Shown here: positions 48,011 to 60,788 of the stretch, one piece after another
Layout of the letters: every line of letters starts with the position of its first letter
How positions within the stretch are numbered: position 1 is the stretch's first letter
Assembly: GCF_005239225.2 (NCBI RefSeq)
Contig: NC_133288.1
Span: forward strand, 16,374,169 to 16,438,168
Origin: Populus alba
Taxonomy: Eukaryota > Streptophyta > Magnoliopsida > Malpighiales > Salicaceae
Direction of reading: 5' to 3'
DNA length: 64,000 bases
Program-made: the position numbers and the translations under genes
Notes under the pieces: generated by a model
Told to the model about the DNA's origin: nothing
Database searches by the model: none
The model's input: only the letters and a program-made list of their open reading frames with translations

Positions 48011-49610
48011 AAATCTTGATAAAAATACACTTTTAAATACTAACTAGTAGCCAACTCGAACATGTTATACAAAGTGTACAACAATGGTGGATGGTCAAGA
48101 TTGACCAAAGGATATCAATGAATGAGATTGTTCCATCTAGAAAGATTTTAAGACCTTCATTCCTACTTATAAATTGAGGAGCATGGTGAGAAAAAAGGCA
48201 AACATATCTAGAGAGAGAAAAACCTAAATTTAAGAAAGATAAAGGAAAAATAAGGTTTGAGCTTAAACCAACTTACCTAAAGGGTAGAGGGAAATAATTA
48301 GAAAGGAAAAGAAAAGGAGAGAAAACCAATCCCAAAACCAATAAAACCCGAAAAAGATAGAGAGTGAAAGGTCAATTTTTAGGTTATTAAACTAATTTAT
48401 TTCAAACCATAAGGTTTTAGCGGGAAAGAAGGGATAAGAAAGAAATAAAAGGAAGGGAAAAAAAATAAGACTAAAGAGAAAAAGAAACCCTAGTCTAGAG
48501 ACATAAAACCACCAAAACCCCTCACCACCACCAACCAACCATTGTTGTTGCTACCAGGGACCACCACAACACCTCCCTACAGGCTAGAACCACTTTTGAG
48601 GTGAGTCGCAAACTCTTTTCCCTCTTTTTCTTTGTTTAAAGTTTATGACAAAATAGTGCAAAATAGTACTTTATATGCTTTTTATTTTTAAAATGCATTA
48701 ATATAAAGCTCAAGATGATGTTTTTAGGCTATAGTTAGGTTTCATCTAGTTATTATATCATATCTTTGATCACAAAAATATGAAAATATATGACTAAATA
48801 GGTGTTTAGGGTTTCTTAAAAAATGCATGAATGGAAAATAAAATGGTGTGTTTTAGTTTCTTTATTCAAGTTAATTTTAGATATTAGATGTTTCATAAAA
48901 TTATATATATAAAAAATTGTGGCTAAATATGTGTTTTTTATATATCTAAAAAAATACATGGATAAAATTAAACTCTGTTTATTTTGGGCTTCTTTGCGTT
49001 TTATTTAGGTTTTGGTATGCCTTTCATTTTTTTTTTTCAAAAAAAAAAAAAAAGAGTTAAAAGTTTAAATTTGTGGTTTTGAAAACAAATGCATGAATAA
49101 ACCTTTAATTTGCATTAGGTTTTAGTTATGTTATGTCCAAAAATTCACCTTCCATGAAAGCATGTTAGCCTTTTAATTTGTGATGCATGCCATAAACATG
49201 GCAACCTAGAGTTTGGTCTAATGATTGTTGTAATTACTTTCATCTCATGTCCATGCTATAAAAAAGGCTTTTAAAGGTTGGCATTCTAAAATCCCTTTCA
49301 AAAAAAATTAAAAAAAAAACATAAAAACCATATAAAATATAAATATTTTATTATTCACTAACACATGTATTCTTGTTTCAAGCTTGCTTACCTTTGGATT
49401 TCTACTCACGATTTATAAGTTTACTAAAAGCACTAATTTAATTTAGGAAAATGGATTTTATTGTATGGTTTTCATTTGAACAATTAAACACTATACTGTT
49501 TATTGTAATCAAGTTATTCTCGGAAAATCAAAGGTAATAATCTTTTATGCAGAAGGTGGTTCAAAATGTCTTCAGCATTACCATGGAAAATTATTTTTGT
49601 ATCGTTAACA
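48011..49610. other. Repeat-like sequence, no gene seen
   Basis: A TATA-like CTTATAAATTGAGG at about 48168 is followed by purine-rich then ACCACC-rich sequence (48480-48590), as in retrotransposon LTRs, but no borders were found. A poly-T/poly-A junction lies at about 49028-49053. Confidence 0.35.
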
Positions 49611-49615
49611 TTACG

Positions 49616-49747
49616 TGGGCCTAAATGCTCACATTATGCGGGCCTACGTTACGGAGGAAAATAATTTTTCCTTGGGCCAGCCCAACCCTGAGTTGTAGGC
49701 CTAGAGACATGTTATCCAAAGTGGCCCTTGATGAAGACGAGGGCCCA
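49616..49747. promoter_or_regulatory. Site II (TGGGCC) cluster upstream of plastid RPS13
   Basis: TGGGCC at 49616-49621 and 49673-49678, CGGGCC at about 49639, and GGGCCCA at 49741-49747, within 300 bases of the RPS13 ATG. TGGGCY (site II) elements bind TCP factors and are typical of plant ribosomal-protein and housekeeping promoters. Function here is inferred from sequence and position. Confidence 0.65.
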
Positions 49748-49910
49748 TGTTTCTTCTACCTGAGCGAGCACGCTTATCATTCATCGTTTACAGGATAAGC
49801 AATCCAGCGACCCCTGGAGCTCATTGCACTCTGTTTGGCCACCTGGAAACTCCAGCTCCGGGAAAACAGAAACTCATCTCACTAGCAGTGTTTGACAGAC
49901 AGAAACGAAA

Positions 49911-50972
49911 ATGGCGCAAACACTGGCAATGCCTGTGGTACCCTCTCTTTCTGCAATATGCAACGGACTCAAAACTACTTCTCTCTCCAACTCCATCTCT
50001 CTCCCTGTTTCAAACCCTCCTAAGGTACCACTCCCATTTTTATTTTTATTGTAGTTTCACTTTCATGTTTGGATTTTTTCTGGAGAAGTATGTGAGAAAG
50101 GGGAGTGATTATGTTTTTTTTTTCCTTCAATTTTCTTAACTCAGTTGTTACAGTTGTGCCAATTAATTAGTGTCATGTGAACTTGGGTGAGCTAAGGAAT
50201 TTTCGTTCGTCCCTTTCTAATTGGAGGCATCAGGCATAGATTGGGCAGGTCATTCATATTGAAGAAATAAAACTTCTATGTTGTAATTATGTAATTCAAC
50301 ACTTAATTTCTCTCGTTGCAGTAGTGATTAGCTTAATCTCATCTGGGTATTTTTTTTCCCTCCTTGCAATGTCCTGTATAATAAAAAAAAATCGAAGAAT
50401 TAAAAGCAATTTTTCCCTTTATGTTTTGCTGAGGAATTTAATGTGAGCTATTGCCTGGTGATTTATGTGTCGCTTTATTTCTCTCCTGTTATGTTTAGGT
50501 TTGCAGCCTCAGCATACGATGTGCCCGTGTTGGAGGAGTGGAGATTCCTAATAGCAAGCGAGTCGAATACTCTCTTCAGTACATTCACGGAATTGGCCGC
50601 TCTGTAGCTCGCCAAATCCTTTCTAATCTCACCATGGAAAACAAAATCACTAAGGACTTATCGGAGGATGAGCTCATTACTCTTCGTGATGAAGTTTCCA
50701 AATACATGATCGAAGGAGATTTGGTAATCTTTTTTTCTTCCATGTGCATGATCTTCGATACTTGAGTGCAGCTTTTATAAGTAATTTGAGCCCGCATGTT
50801 GCAGAGGCGGTTTAATGCCCTCAATATAAGGAGGTTGAAGGAGATTCAGTGCTATAGAGGGGTCAGGCATATTCAGGGTTTGCCATGCAGGGGGCAGCGC
50901 ACGAAGAACAATTGCCGGACCTTGAAGGGGAAGAGAGTTTCTATTCCAGGAAAGAAGAAAGCTCCTCGCTAA
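49911..50972 (+). CDS. RPS13: Plastid 30S ribosomal protein S13, nuclear gene
   Basis: Exon 1 is 49911-50024 (38 codons), exon 2 is 50499-50723 (75 codons) and exon 3 is 50805-50972 (55 codons and TAA), together 168 residues. Junctions are phase 0 with GT..AG. S13 lies in the head of the small subunit at the interface with 50S and contacts the P-site tRNA region. Residues 1-45 ([15 protein letters not shown]...) are rich in Ser/Thr and small residues with few acids, a chloroplast transit peptide. The mature part begins near RVGGVEIP and shows [14 protein letters not shown] (helix-turn-helix-like), the [20 protein letters not shown] segment and the basic tail [15 protein letters not shown]. 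Length matches known plant plastid S13. No break seen. The only clearly functional housekeeping gene in the window. Confidence 0.95.
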
Positions 50973-51600
50973 TCAAGTGGGTTCTGTTGATCTTATTTAG
51001 TATTTTGTAATTTACTATTTGAATTTTGTTCGAATCAATCTGAACTACTGATGCACTTACCTGAGTCAATCAGATTGAGTTTCTGATCCATGCAAGTGGT
51101 TTTGGCATGATTCAAGAATTTCCACTCAATTTCGATGTGTTCTAAAGGGTATGGTACTTGTGCTTCATCATTCTTTTGACGTTAAAATTAATTTTTGTAT
51201 GCAATAATCCTGGATGCTTGAAATATACATGATTTGATCCGTCTGGAAATTGTGAGCGTGTCTAAATATCTGTGAAACTTTGAAACTAATATATCATAAA
51301 GCTACGTGTAATGATGGCATGTCCGTTTCCAGAACTTCGTAGCATTCTTGCACAGTTAGCTCCAACAATCCCATCGTCTGTCGTCCAATGTTATGTTGGA
51401 TGATGTTCGAGATCACGGCTCAAGCCTTGTCGTTTTCGTATACATTTTTACACTTGGTGATGACCTTGCTCGGTTTTCCAAGGAAAATATCTCCTTGCTG
51501 TTTCCCTGTGCTCATTTAGTCACTAACACTCAGGCAAAAAAATTCTTAAACCATTCCATTTTGATTTACCCAGACCAAGAATCTCAATAGGGATAAAAAC
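50973..51600. other. 3' flank of RPS13, no gene
   Basis: Probable 3' untranslated and low-copy flanking sequence. The open frame at 51393-51590 has no recognisable domain. Confidence 0.5.
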
Positions 51601-51609
51601 CGTTTAAGT

Positions 51610-51800
51610 ACATTCATGACCCGTTTAATTTTTGAGTTTTAAAAATATTTAAAAAAAAAAAAATTTAATTTTTTTTTTAAAAAAAAAAATTATTTTTATG
51701 TTTTTAGATTGTTTTAATATATTAATATCAAAAATAATTTTTAAAAAATAAAAAATTATATTATTTTAATGTATTTTCAAGTAAAAATTACTTGGTAAAT
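51610..51800 (-). repeat. AT-rich dispersed repeat, copy 3
   Basis: GTTTTAATATATTAATATC, AAAAATAATTTTTAAAAAAT and ATTATTTTAATGTATTTTC occur in the orientation of the 42965-43095 copy. Confidence 0.5.
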
Positions 51801-54375
51801 CTTGGTAAAACAAGTAAATCTTCTTAACTACCCTTCAATTTCTTATAATTGACAACCATAGAAAACGTAAAAAGGTAGATAATATAACAAAATAGACGAT
51901 GAAGAAGGCATTTTTCAAAATAAAATACTATTAAATTAATCATGGTCAATATTATTAAAATATCATTAATTATTTTTAATACTATATATATTAATTTTTT
52001 TTTTTAAACTACTTAAACTAAGTTGTAATTAATTAAAAAAAAATTATCATAACCGATTTTTTTCCCTGGCAGAATCAGTTGTGTTTTACTCTAGGCTCTC
52101 AGTTTTGATGCCGCTGGACCCATGCATCTATAGAAAATGGACAGTCGTCAAGCCCAATGATCTGGGCCTTGACCGTACGTTGGCTTTCTCATATGGTCAC
52201 TTTATCTGCCTGCTAAATTGCCTTATTAGTTTGCTTTATACATGGTACAGAGAATAAATATTATACCTTTGCTAAATTGTCATCTTAAGACCTTAGAAAA
52301 CCTTAGAAAGCACGACACACAATAAATAATCAACAAAATTGATGAGGTTACAAATATGAACTTTACATTTATAATTTAATTTTTAAAAAATAAAATCTGC
52401 CTTTTAAAGAGGTATAGAGGTATACAATATCTTTAAATATACTAGAAAACTAACCAATTTTAGGTAATAAAATTATAGCCCTAAAGCATAAATAAAAATA
52501 ATACAAATCCAAAATAACATAACTAATTTGAAAGAAAATCAAAGAAAATTAGCAAAACATGGAATATATGCAGCAAATGGATTTAGAGTGTTGAAACCAC
52601 ACAATTTGGAATTGTCCCTCACGAGAGTTTTATATCTCCTCTTCTAATCTTTCTCATCTAAGTTGGGTTTTTTTTTTTTTTACTCTTATAATTCAAGATA
52701 GAGAAAAAAAAAAAAACCAAAATATCTCTTGGTGGCAATGGTTTTTGGTGGAAGAAATGAGGCTGGAGATTATATGTGAGAGAGATAAGGATATGTTTCT
52801 TGTGTGGCTCCCCTCTTCTCTTCAATTTTCTTATCTATTTAAAACCCACAAATTTTATGATTTTTTTTTTAGTTCTTTGGTCCCTAAAGAAAACAATTTT
52901 TTTGTTTTGGCCTCATTTCTCTTATTTTACACTTTAGCCTAATTGATTTTGTCAAATTTTTTTTTTTTTTAATTATTTGGTCTCCAAGCAACTCCATGTT
53001 AGCTTGATCACTCATTTTTATTATTTTTCACTTTAACCCCTTGATCATTTGCCCCATGTTTTATTTTATTCTTAATTTTTATATTTTTTATATTTTTATT
53101 TTTCTCAAAAAACAATGCTAACATTAATTTAATAAGAAAAGTAATTAAGAAATGCAAAAGGGATACGAATGTGTCGAAAATATATTTCTTTAAATTTGTT
53201 TTTTATGGTTAAAATGCATCGAAAACATATTTTATTGATTTATTTATTTTACTTTTTTTTGGATTTTTGAAAAAAAAATTTGGAATTGAAGATCAAAAAT
53301 TAGGTTATGACATTTGTTAGAACAACATTCTATCATTAATTCAAAAGAAAGTTTCAATAATAATAATAAAAAAACAACTTTATGAGAATTATAATGTGGG
53401 TGTATTAAAACACATAAGAGTAATATAATAAACATACATTGTCGGGGGAGTTCTTTCAAAGTGTCATTAAACTAAGCCCAATAAGTCAATCTTGAAACCT
53501 TATAACTCAACTCCTTACTTAGCCTATGTATCATATTAAGAGTTTGTTTAGTATTGTAGCAACTTTTTTTTCTTTTTAAAGTGTTTTTTTTAAAAAACAA
53601 TTTACATGAAAAGGCATCAAACTAATAATTTTAGGTGTTTTCAATAATTTTGATATGCTAATGTAAAAATAAAAAAACAAATTATATATATATATATAAA
53701 GATCATTTTAATTTATTTTGAATTTGAAAAATACTTTGTAAGGGGTTAACCCGATGTGACCCATTCAAATGGGTAGGTCAAAGGGCAACTTATGCAACTA
53801 TTGAAAACCCTATATGACTTTAGAAAATTAAAGATGATATATGTTTTCTTGAATACTAAGATGACAACATCTTGAATCCACTCGAATCAATTCAGATTAA
53901 CTTACTAAACCTAAAATTCAGGTCATTACTAGACTACGTTTAATAACTTTGTCTTTTAAAACTATTTTTTATTTAATTATATGATAATAAAAATAGACAC
54001 TTGAATCAAAGAAAGTAGATAAAATTAAAAAAAAAAAAAAACAATAATGTTGGGCTGTAAAAAGAATGCTTGTTAATTTATAAAAAGGCTACTATAATTT
54101 TATTTGAGAATAAAATAAAAATTAAATGTTATTTAGTAAATAATATTTAACACACATTCTTAACTAAATTTTAAAATTTAATAAAATAATACATTTGACA
54201 TACTTTAAATCAATTAATTTTAGAGTAAATTAAAATCAAAGGAAAAATCCCAAAAGCCAAAAACAAAAAAGAAAGCCAAATAAAAAGGCTAACCATGCAT
54301 GCCTAGGGTGCCCCATCACGCCTAACCAATAAAAAAAGAAGCCCAAGTATGAGGGGCTGCCAAAATTAGGTCTGC
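51801..54375. other. AT-rich intergenic, no gene seen
   Basis: Around 52840-53090 the sequence has TTTGGTCCCTAAA and TTTGGTCTCCAAG pieces like the T-rich minisatellite class, but without a clear period. A TA microsatellite lies at about 53684-53698. No domain-bearing frame. Confidence 0.5.
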
Positions 54376-54387
54376 ATGCCAAGGTTC
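54376..54387. repeat. Left copy of target-site duplication
   Basis: ATGCCAAGGTTC, repeated exactly at 55801-55812 on the other side of the TIR element. Confidence 0.8.
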
Positions 54388-55800
54388 GAGGTTGTTAAAA
54401 TCGCGATTTTAACAAGCACGGAAAGCCGTACACAAACTCGGATCGTAAAAACGGATCATAAAATTGTAAAATCGTAAGGAATTTTAAAATACATTAAAAA
54501 AAAATTCATACTTCAAATAAAAATTCATATATAGTTCAAGCACCTTAAAAAACATGCTTCAAATAAAAATTCATACATATTTCAAGCAAATAAAAATTCA
54601 TATATAGTTCAAACATCTTAAAATACATGGTTCAAAAATTATGATTATAATTAATTTTGATATTAAAAATCCAGCTATAAAAAAAAAAAAAACAACTAAT
54701 ACTACATTCAAAAACTAATACTGAATTCATAAACATTTTAGATAATACTGCATTTAGGTAATACTGCATTAAAAAAAAACTAACACTGCATTCAGAAACT
54801 AATATTAAACATTTTAGATAATCCCTTTAATTTGTATACATTCAATGTTTCTAGCAGCAACATCTCTATTCAACACGTAAATAAAAAGGGTCCAACTTCA
54901 ACAGCTCATCCCTAAAATAAATAAATAAATAAAAACATAATTCCTAACAATAACCTTAATTAATTCACCCCTGAATATACGTGACTTAAACGGCTTCTCC
55001 AACATCTTGACGGCTACAATCTTCTTCTTAAATCTTAATTATCACAATATAAAGAGAATCAACATTTCTCTAACCTCAAAGAAAACCGAAGGAGACAGAG
55101 AGAGGAAAAAAATAGAAGGTGTGTGGGAATCCTCTCGAAAACAGGATTCCTTGTCACTTTCCACACCAGAAGTTCTTCCCTTCTCTTCATATATAATTTT
55201 CTACCCTCTCTCTTTCTCGTTGCCTCTTGCTCTTCCCTCGAATTCAAAACAGGTAATATGTTTGTTCAGGGGAGACTGGTCACTGGAGAGTCGCCACTGT
55301 TGTCGTCTAAAATCTGGATCTCACGGTGGCTGGTGAAAAAGAGGGTTGTTCCGGTTCTGTGATGCTATTTGCTGGAACTTGGACGGCTGAGAGAAGGAGA
55401 GCAAGGATTTAGTGACTTAGGGATTTCAATTTGTTCCGGTTCTATGTTGTGTTAATTGTGAAAGACTGAGAAAAGATGAAGGAAGATGAAGATTTTGGTT
55501 TTGTTCTGTGTGCTAGTCACACGGTGTGACTGTGTGTATTGTGTAATAGTCAATACGCCAATACTTGCTTGACACGTAGAGATGGAGAGAACAGTGGCAC
55601 CCAATTTCTGTTTTGTTACAGACGCGTAAAATTGGGTGTAAAATCACGATTTTACACGATTTCACCTGATTTTAACGATTTTACCCAATTTTGACCCGAT
55701 TTTACCTATTTCTGAGTTTTGTGAACGATTTAGCACGTTTAGCCTATATTAACTCGTAAAATCGTACGATTTTACGACTTGAATCACGATTTTAACAACC
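54388..55800. mobile_element. Non-autonomous TIR element (MULE- or hAT-like), 1.4 kb
   Basis: The left end reads GAGGTTGTTAAAATCGCGATT and the right end is the reverse complement of GGTTGTTAAAATCGTGATT, giving an inverted repeat of about 19 bp with one mismatch. A 12-bp direct repeat (ATGCCAAGGTTC) borders it, the left copy two bases away from the TIR. The right 170 bases hold many CGATTTTAC motifs and their complements, as subterminal repeats. The interior (54980-55560) is less AT-rich and includes leader-like CT-rich sequence with a possible donor site (CAG/GTAATA at about 55250). No transposase frame is visible. A long TSD would favour Mutator-like; hAT (8 bp) is the alternative. Confidence 0.78.
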
Positions 55801-55812
55801 ATGCCAAGGTTC
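55801..55812. repeat. Right copy of target-site duplication
   Basis: ATGCCAAGGTTC, identical to 54376-54387, directly abutting the right inverted repeat. Confidence 0.8.
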
Positions 55813-57009
55813 TTTTATTTTTTTAAATTGTTCGGATAATGTGCGTTTGACAATCTTATTTTCACTGGAGAGATGATTGAAAAATTGTACTAAAATGTTT
55901 TAAACCTAAAAAACTAATTTTAAAGTCATTTTTACATAAAAATACTTAAAAAACACTCTTATAACCCCCAATAAACTAATTCCTCAATCTAAAACAAATC
56001 TTAAAATCAGTTTTATAGCACAAAAATAAACTAAAAAACAAAATCTCTCTCCAACCCAATCTAATTTTTCAAAAAAAAAAACTTAATGAAACTCATCTCG
56101 TCAAATAGAACCTATTAATATATAAAACAACTTATTTTATTACTAAAATCCAACCAGCTATCAATTTTCCCTCTCCTTCTTGTTTTTCAATGTCTTTCTT
56201 TCTTTTTTTTTGAACTAGTGATAGAAAATTTATCAAAATAAAAATTAAAAAACTAAAGGGATCAAAATAAAAAATAATAAATTCTGAAGGCAAAAATAAT
56301 AAAAAAAAATACTGGTTGAACAATAAGAAAAATAGCTTTTTGTTTTTAGACAATGCCAAATTTGGTCTATATATTTTAAGTTTTCAAGCAGAAAAATCAA
56401 AATTTTTTTACAAATTTTAGTAATCAACTAAATGTTAAAAAGCATTATTTTGACACCAAAAAAATTTCATATAAAAAAAAAAAAATTTTGCAAGTGTGAG
56501 AATGAAATTAAAAAACGAAGATTAGAAAAAAAAAAAAAAAAAAAAAAAAGAGCATTAACGGACTAAAAAATATATAAATTATGTTTATTAGGCAATTTTC
56601 CTTCAGAATTAGATTTTTTTATAATTTATAATTGTAACTGTAATTGTAATACAATGTAGTTTTAAAAAAATATGAAATAGATGATATTTGCATGTACAAA
56701 ACGACATTTGACTGCAATACCAAAACAGGTGCCCAAAAAAACATATGTATTGTTGTGTCAAATTGGGCCCTTGACTTGAGCAGTTAACTTCGGCCTCTTA
56801 GGCTGGGGTTTTTAGCTGAGAATTTTGTGGCTTTGGTTTGGGCTCCAAGGGTTTTGGGATTGCTTTTCTCTACTTTTGATTTTGTTTTTTCGTTGGCTGA
56901 CAATTTTTATAGTTTTTTTTCTTTTCCCAATTCTTTCAAGAAAATTAAAACCGAATAATATAAATAAAGTTTTCAAAATTAAAGAATATTAATAATTAAA
57001 ATACTCATA
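55813..57009. other. Intergenic, no gene seen
   Basis: AT-rich with long A-runs (for example 56526-56549). A less AT-rich stretch at 56750-56880 has no open frame with a domain. Confidence 0.5.
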
Positions 57010-57229
57010 TGATACATTAAAATTAAATTTCCATAAAAAAAAAAATTATTTTAATAAATTTCAAGTTAAAAGAGACTTTAAAAAAATAATTACTAATAAT
57101 AGACCTTTATAGATTTAGATTTGTTTTTTTATTTAAAATTATTATTTTTTTATGTTTTTAAATTTATTATAATATAAAAAATTTATTTTAATATAATTTC
57201 AAATTAAAACAGATTTTAAAAAATATAGA

Positions 57230-57235
<6 letters not shown>
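57010..57235. repeat. AT-rich dispersed repeat, copy 4 (possibly two)
   Basis: ACATTAAAATTAAATTTCC...AAATTATTTTAATAAATTTCAAGTTAAAA and again TTATTTTAATATAATTTCAAATTAAAA about 130 bases later. The pattern is related to the copies at 41.8, 43.0 and 51.7 kb. Confidence 0.4.

Positions 57236-57284
<49 letters not shown>
57236..57284. repeat. (TA)n microsatellite
   Basis: About 24 uninterrupted dinucleotides. Confidence 0.95.
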
Positions 57285-57288
<4 letters not shown>

Positions 57289-57990
57289 GCAACGTTGTGA
57301 TCCATGGTCCCCAGGCGTGGAGGGGCCAAGGTAGCAAATACAGATGGAGGGGTCGGACTGGCCATTCATGTGATTGAGTTGGACTCATCAAGATAAATGC
57401 TCAAAGCATGTCTTGTCAATTGATATTTAACATATCAGCAATTTAGGAAAATGTCGTGCCTCTCTTTGGAGTTTGGAGCCTTCCTCTGTAGCGAGCCCGA
57501 CAGCACACTCTAATTGCACATGACCACACCTTTTTAGTTGATTGATTTTATTGTCCCCGCAAGATTTGGAGCATCTGCCGATCATCTGATTATCTGTAAT
57601 GTTGTTATGCCAGAAGCATCACTTCAAACTGATATTGTCTCCAATGTTGTTGGTTGCTTAGGCCGTTAGGGTGGGGTTCTTTCGTTGTCCTAATTTAAGA
57701 TCTCATATTAGATACTGTTTGGCATTGCGTTCCAAACGATCTACTATATCATGGATATAAAAGCAATGTGGTATAGTGTCGACAGTTTTTTATGGTAAAG
57801 AAATATTTAATCCTAGACACTCTCTAAGGATCATTTTTACTAAGAATCATTTATTTGCTGAAAAATAATTTTTTTGAAAAGTAAATTTTTAAAAAAATAA
57901 ATTCCAAAAAAATGAATTATTTTTCAATGTTTGGTTATATTATGAAAAATAAGTTAAAAATAGTTTATTAAAATTTTATTTTTTTTCAAT
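57285..57990. other. Less AT-rich intergenic sequence, no gene seen
   Basis: 57290-57720 looks low-copy but no open frame or RNA gene could be identified. Confidence 0.45.
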
Positions 57991-57999
57991 TTATTATAA

Positions 58000-58420
58000 T
58001 AATAAGGAACAACTTTTATAGATTAAAATGTTAAATGAGAATGGAATTGAAAAAATATAAATTCATAAATTATCTCAAATAAAATAAATAATAATCAAAA
58101 TAATAAAGATCAAATCTAACAAATAAAAAAAATTAAAAAATGAAGAAATTAAACTAATAATAATTACCATTTCATAAATTATTTCAAATAAAATAAGTAA
58201 CAATCAAAAGAATGAAGACCAAATTTGATAGATAAAAAATTTCAATTAAAAAATAATAAGAGAAAAGCAAATAACAATTATAAAAATGAGGAACAAAATT
58301 ATTATAAAAATTAAATTATAAGGGATGAAATTGAAAAAAAAAAAACAATATTCAAAATAAAATATATATATATATATATATACAATCAAAAGTTTGAGGA
58401 TAAAATTTGATATAATCAGC
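58000..58420. repeat. A-rich minisatellite-like repeat
   Basis: About three degenerate units with CATAAATTATCTCAAATAAAATAA, CAATCAAAAGAATGAAGACC and AAATTTGATAGATAAA, the same type and orientation as at 9.2-9.5 kb. A TA run is embedded (58362-58381). Confidence 0.6.
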
Positions 58421-60778
58421 AAATAATATGACTTTTCTAAATTTTTTATAATTTCCGGAAAGTGTTTTCCGCCTAAAATAAAAGGAAAACACTTTCTTGG
58501 AAACCAAGCTAAATTTTCTTGATTGTTTTTGGAAAAATCATAAAAATTTGAAGAAAACAACAAAAAAAATAAAATATAAATATTTTTTATGCATTTACAT
58601 TATTTTTTGCATTTTCATTGTCTTTTCAAAAGAATTAAAAATTCAAAAATTTACTTTCAACGCGTTTAATTTTTAACGCACTCATTTCAAAACCATTGAT
58701 TTATTTTTCTCATCAAGTCGATTTTAACATTGCTTTAAAAAAAAAAATAAAATAAAAACAAAATATTTGGACAAAGAAACCAAAAGTACAAAAAAAAAAA
58801 AATGAGAGACCAAAGTGATTATTGAGTTGCTTGGTCACCAGGTATGCTTGGAAACCAAGCAATTGGGAGGGGGGAAAAATTATTTTGCAATGAAGAAATC
58901 TCACACACAAAAGGAAGAATTATTTAGAGCAAAAAAGAAAAAAAAACATTTATCCTAAAAACAAGAAAAAAAACATGACCCCTCCAATTTTTTCGCCCAC
59001 TCACCAGCCCAAACACACAAAAAACACTCTAGGCCCAATTTTACATTGCTAGCCATACAAAGAAAGAAAATAAGAAAATTACTACCCCTTCTCCTCTAAG
59101 CACTCACTAGAAATCACCATTGTTCCTTTCATGCCACTACATTTTCTTCATCTCTAAAAAAAAAATAGAAATGAAAAACCAAAACCAGGACCCATGGACA
59201 ACCTCCCTTTTTTCTTTAGTTAACCACTGTCACCATAAAAGAAAAAAAAAAGAAAAAAAAAAAAGAGCCAACATCTTTAAACCTCTCCTTTCACAATCAA
59301 CTAGATCTGCGACCCACGACCTTTTTATCACCCTCCATCCAAAACAAACTATGACCTCACTTTCTCTTTTAAAAAACACACTAGTTTGCACCGTAAGCTT
59401 CACCACCATACATAACCTCCATACCAAGTCGCTTCAGTAGCTCTAATCAGTATCAGTAGCCACAAATGACAGCAATAAGGCTAGCCACTATGAACATCAA
59501 TTGACTCCACTAACATCTCTTTAGCACAACATCACTAGATCTCCTATATGAGCAACAACAAACAAGGAATCTCCATCGTTCATATCAATTCCACCATGAA
59601 CCACAATATGCTTCATCTCTCTTCAGTAGCCATGAACGACAATATCAAGTCTCGCCACCGTGAGTTTTATTATTGATTCAACAATAATGCCTCTTCAACC
59701 TAACTCCATCGTGAACTCCAACAGTTTCAGCTAATATTGTGACAAAATTATCTCCACCTGTGTTAGAACTTGCAAATAGGAGAGTTAAAGAAGAAAAGAA
59801 AATATATAGATAAAAAAGAGAGAGAATCAAAACTTTGCAAGTGGATTTTTTTGTCTTTGCAAGTGACTGTGAACTTCATCGCTAGCATTTAAAGAAAGAG
59901 CAAGAAATGCTACTTTAAATCCATCAGGTCTCGGCCTTTCATGAGTAGCGACGTTTGAACCCATGCACCGCTAGTAGCCGCAACGCGTGGAGACCACGCT
60001 ATGCCATTATTCTACCACTTTCAAAAGATTTCTAGTATTGTTCTTGTACATCCAGTAATCTCCATACTTGATACTAGTAGTTTCTGGACATGCCAAACAC
60101 CTTAAAAGGTCGATCCATAACCTCAAATCATTTTAAATTGCATATGACCAAGTCTTTAAAAAATGAAAAAATTACTAAATACTAAAATTCAAGAAAAATA
60201 GTTTTGTTGATATCTTTGCATGTATTTTTGGATTTAATAACTAGTTTATAAAATCTATAAGAACTTGGCCTTTATTATAAAAATATCAAAAATTTTATTT
60301 TATTTTTTTCAATATCAAGGATTATGAACTTATATGTAAGATGTATTCTCAATATTAAAAAAAAAGTACAAAACAATATGCTTTGACTCTAGAATGACCA
60401 GGCTTAACCGTAAAGCTATAACCCACTCTCCCAAGGTGGACCGACTTTAACCATTAAATAGACCAATAGTTAGACAACATAAAAGTACATTATCTTATAT
60501 CAGACATATAAATAATGTAGCTTCCCGTAGATAAGATGTAATATGGATGATATGTCTTTCCTATACATAGCAAGTCCTTTTATCTAGACTCTAAGACCAG
60601 TTAGAATTTCTAATAACCAAAACACCAAGTGACAACTCTATCCTTTTTTTAATGATAAATGAAAAAAAAAATCATTGTTCTTTCCACCTATCATCACGTA
60701 GATCCTGTTCTACGAGGATGATCACCACGACATTGTACATGTAATACAATATTCATCATATAAAATCACTTCCAACAA
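58421..60778. other. Intergenic, retroelement-like, no gene seen
   Basis: A purine/pyrimidine-skewed region. 59100-59760 is CA-rich with many CACCAT/CCACCATGAAC variants, typical of decayed retrotransposon sequence. No domain-bearing frame. The last part may be the LTR preceding the primer site at 60779. Confidence 0.4.
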
Positions 60779-60788
60779 TGGCGCCCAC
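60779..60788 (+). other. Possible gypsy primer-binding site
   Basis: AACAA/TGGCGCCCAC resembles the TGGCGCC primer site that follows the 5' LTR in several plant Ty3-gypsy lineages. No gag frame follows, so it is a fragment at best. Confidence 0.35.

Noticed and set aside
49747..50139. 130-codon open frame overlapping RPS13 exon 1
   Set aside because: Out of frame with the true exon and continues into intron 1; RPS13 has the domain and splice support.
55007..55362. Overlapping plus-strand frames of 79-109 codons
   Set aside because: Lie inside the non-autonomous TIR element; sequence is CT-rich leader-like and no domain was seen.
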